Positions 62,786 to 64,000 of a DNA stretch of 64,000 bases are shown here, one piece after another (within the stretch, counting starts at the first letter, position 1; every line of letters begins with the position of its first letter). A model generated the notes under the pieces. The model made no database searches, was not told where the DNA came from, and worked only from the letters and a program-made list of their open reading frames with translations. Source of the stretch: Aradus depressus (taxonomy: Eukaryota > Arthropoda > Insecta > Hemiptera > Aradidae); NCBI GenBank assembly GCA_963662175.1, contig OY759223.1, forward strand, positions 25,087,460 to 25,151,459, in the 5' to 3' direction. The translations under genes were made by a program, and so were the position numbers.

Positions 62786-62870
62786 CTGTAAACCCTCGTT
62801 ACAACGAACTTAAAGGGATCAGAAAATTAGCAGTTCGTTATAACGAAGTTCGTAATATCGAAATTAAAAA
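62786..62870. mobile_element. pogo-like transposon end fragment
   Basis: CTGTAAACCCTCGTTACAAC after TA, followed by an inverted copy-like GTTCGTTATAACGAAGTTCG, resembles pogo/Tigger-type termini. Right end not found. Confidence 0.5.
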
Positions 62871-63017
62871 CAAAAATGAGTAGGTTTTTTTATTAGGTAC
62901 TAATTCCAAAAAAAAAAAAGTATTTATTTTTTTATACTCTATTTATTTTATTATTATTATTATTTTCTCATTTATTTATTAAAATTGTTTCCATCTCTTT
63001 TTAAAATTATTATTGAG

Positions 63018-63090
63018 CAATAACGTAATTAATTAATTCGTGCTGAGGAAGTACATAGCTGGTGATTCACCGACGATCTAAGTAACTTAT
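63018..63090 (+). repeat. GAAG-family tail fragment
   Basis: 'attaattcgtgctgaggaag' and 'tacatagctggtgattcacc'. Confidence 0.65.
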
Positions 63091-63342
63091 ATCAAGTTGG
63101 ATGTTACCTGAACAGATTAACTATTATAGCAACATGAGACACGGCGAAGAGAGCGCCGTCCTTCAGAGAATTCTAAAGCTGGTGAAATATAAGTGGGGGT
63201 TGTTTGTAGAAAAGAGACTGGGACGTGACTGGACATTTACTCAATGGATGATACTTCACTAACGGTTATATCATTTTGTGCTCCCTCCTTGATTTTCAGA
63301 ACGGGCCAATCATCGGCATTCTTTTATAATTATATCTGTATA

Positions 63343-64000
63343 GGGTGTTTTTTTTTTTAGAGGTATAGAACTTTAAAATGAAATAAAACACATAAAAATC
63401 GTGGTATTGGTTTTATTGGAAAGATAATTTTATGCCATTAGTGTTTAAATATGATTTCGGGCATATGGCCGCCGCGGCTGGCTCGAATAAAGCGCAATCT
63501 GGAAGTTCAGTTTTCGACCACTTTTTCGAGCAACTGAGGCCGTATATGGGCAATAACGCGGCGAATGTTGGCTTCCAACACTTCACATATCCCCACAGAA
63601 AATAATCAAAAGGTGTTAAGTCACACGATCTTGGAGGCTATTCACAGGTCTATTACGGGAAATTATGCGCGCATCGAATGTTTCCTTCAATAAATCGATT
63701 GTGACGTGCGCTGTGTGGCATGTTGCGCCGTCTTGTTGAAACCACAGCTCTTTCACACTAATGCCATTCAATTGGGGAACGAAAAAGATAGTTATCATGG
63801 CTCGATAGCGGTCTCCATTGACTGTAACGTTCTGACCGGCATCATTTTTGAAGAAATATGGACCAATGATTCCACCAGCATAAAGCACACCAAACAGTGA
63901 CTTTTTGTGGATGTAACGGCGTCTCAACAAAAAAGGCTTGTGGATTTTCTTAACTCCAAATGCGGCCATTCAACCAAAAATGAGCCTCATCGCTGAACAA
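63343..64000 (-). pseudogene. Tc1/mariner-superfamily transposase, decayed, runs off the edge
   Basis: Minus strand. The element end GGGTGTTTTTTTTTTTTAG at 63343 follows a TA. The coding part enters at the right edge with LFSDEAHFWLNG (first catalytic Asp region), goes on as ENPQAFFVETPLHPQKVTVW, then in another frame GGIIGPYFFKNDAGQNV, KELWFQQDGATCHTAHVTID (second Asp), then SCDLTPFDYFLWGYVK (third Asp) and ends RFIRASRGGHMPEIIFKH with stop at 63438-63440. I count about 36 residues between the second and third Asp. Defects: nonsense TAA at 63950-63952, frameshifts near 63880 and 63645, a deletion after LWGYVK near 63580, and TGA in place of the usual Trp codon at 63507-63509. Confidence 0.9.

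Overview
The window looks like intron or intergenic DNA from an arthropod, most likely an insect. It is AT-rich, almost empty of protein-coding sequence and saturated with transposable-element debris. The one convincing host coding piece is a 254-nt exon on the minus strand (16958-17211). It encodes TM1 and TM2 of an insect-type biogenic-amine GPCR, closest in my judgement to 5-HT2-type serotonin receptors. I see no neighbouring exons, so much of the window could be intron of that gene. The species cannot be named from sequence alone.

The repeat content falls into recognisable families. (1) 'SINE-T' is a tRNA-headed SINE of about 300-350 bp with A and B boxes. It has about 30 copies, several with clean target-site duplications (TSDs), and its 3' tail is made of AACCT units, the complement of the insect telomere motif TTAGG. 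(2) 'GAAG' is an abundant long-terminal-inverted-repeat family whose ends read ATACGAAGTATAGGGGAAGT and whose core has tandem units of about 155 bp. (3) A set of small palindromic elements carries hammerhead-ribozyme-like motifs (families A, B, C, D and H, plus isolated motifs E and F). Families A-D share inverted arms, a one-sided extension of about 27-44 nt and 10-13-bp direct repeats. These are the hallmarks of Penelope-like retroelements. (4) Non-LTR retrotransposon fragments, all defective, include jockey-like RT ends, RNase H and RT C-termini. (5) DNA transposons and MITEs include three hAT-type elements, a PIF/Harbinger element with a MADF-domain remnant, a Tc1/mariner-superfamily pseudogene running off the right edge, pogo-like ends, and several unclassified TIR elements.

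Layout: 1-10 kb has SINE and GAAG copies, a hAT element (3594-4271), ribozyme family B and a tandem repeat with a recurring peptide (7740-8420). 10-16 kb has LINE pieces, ribozyme family A and long GAAG tracts. 16-17.2 kb has a second copy of a 600-bp segment also found near 5 kb, followed by the receptor exon. 18-31 kb has motif F, a long-TIR element, family H, MITEs, SINEs and families B and C. 31-44.6 kb has SINE and GAAG copies, the nested LINE/Harbinger, and families B, A and D. 45-58 kb has SINEs, GAAG, LINEs and family C remnants. 58-64 kb has SINEs, a hAT MITE and the mariner pseudogene.

The most interesting content is the hammerhead-bearing set. Independent sequence families in one 64-kb window keep the same core, the same near-loopless palindromic stem III, inverted arms, a one-sided extension and a 10-13-bp TSD. 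Hammerheads in Penelope-like elements are known from the literature; these families and their compact non-autonomous form may not be described. No autonomous Penelope reverse transcriptase is visible here.
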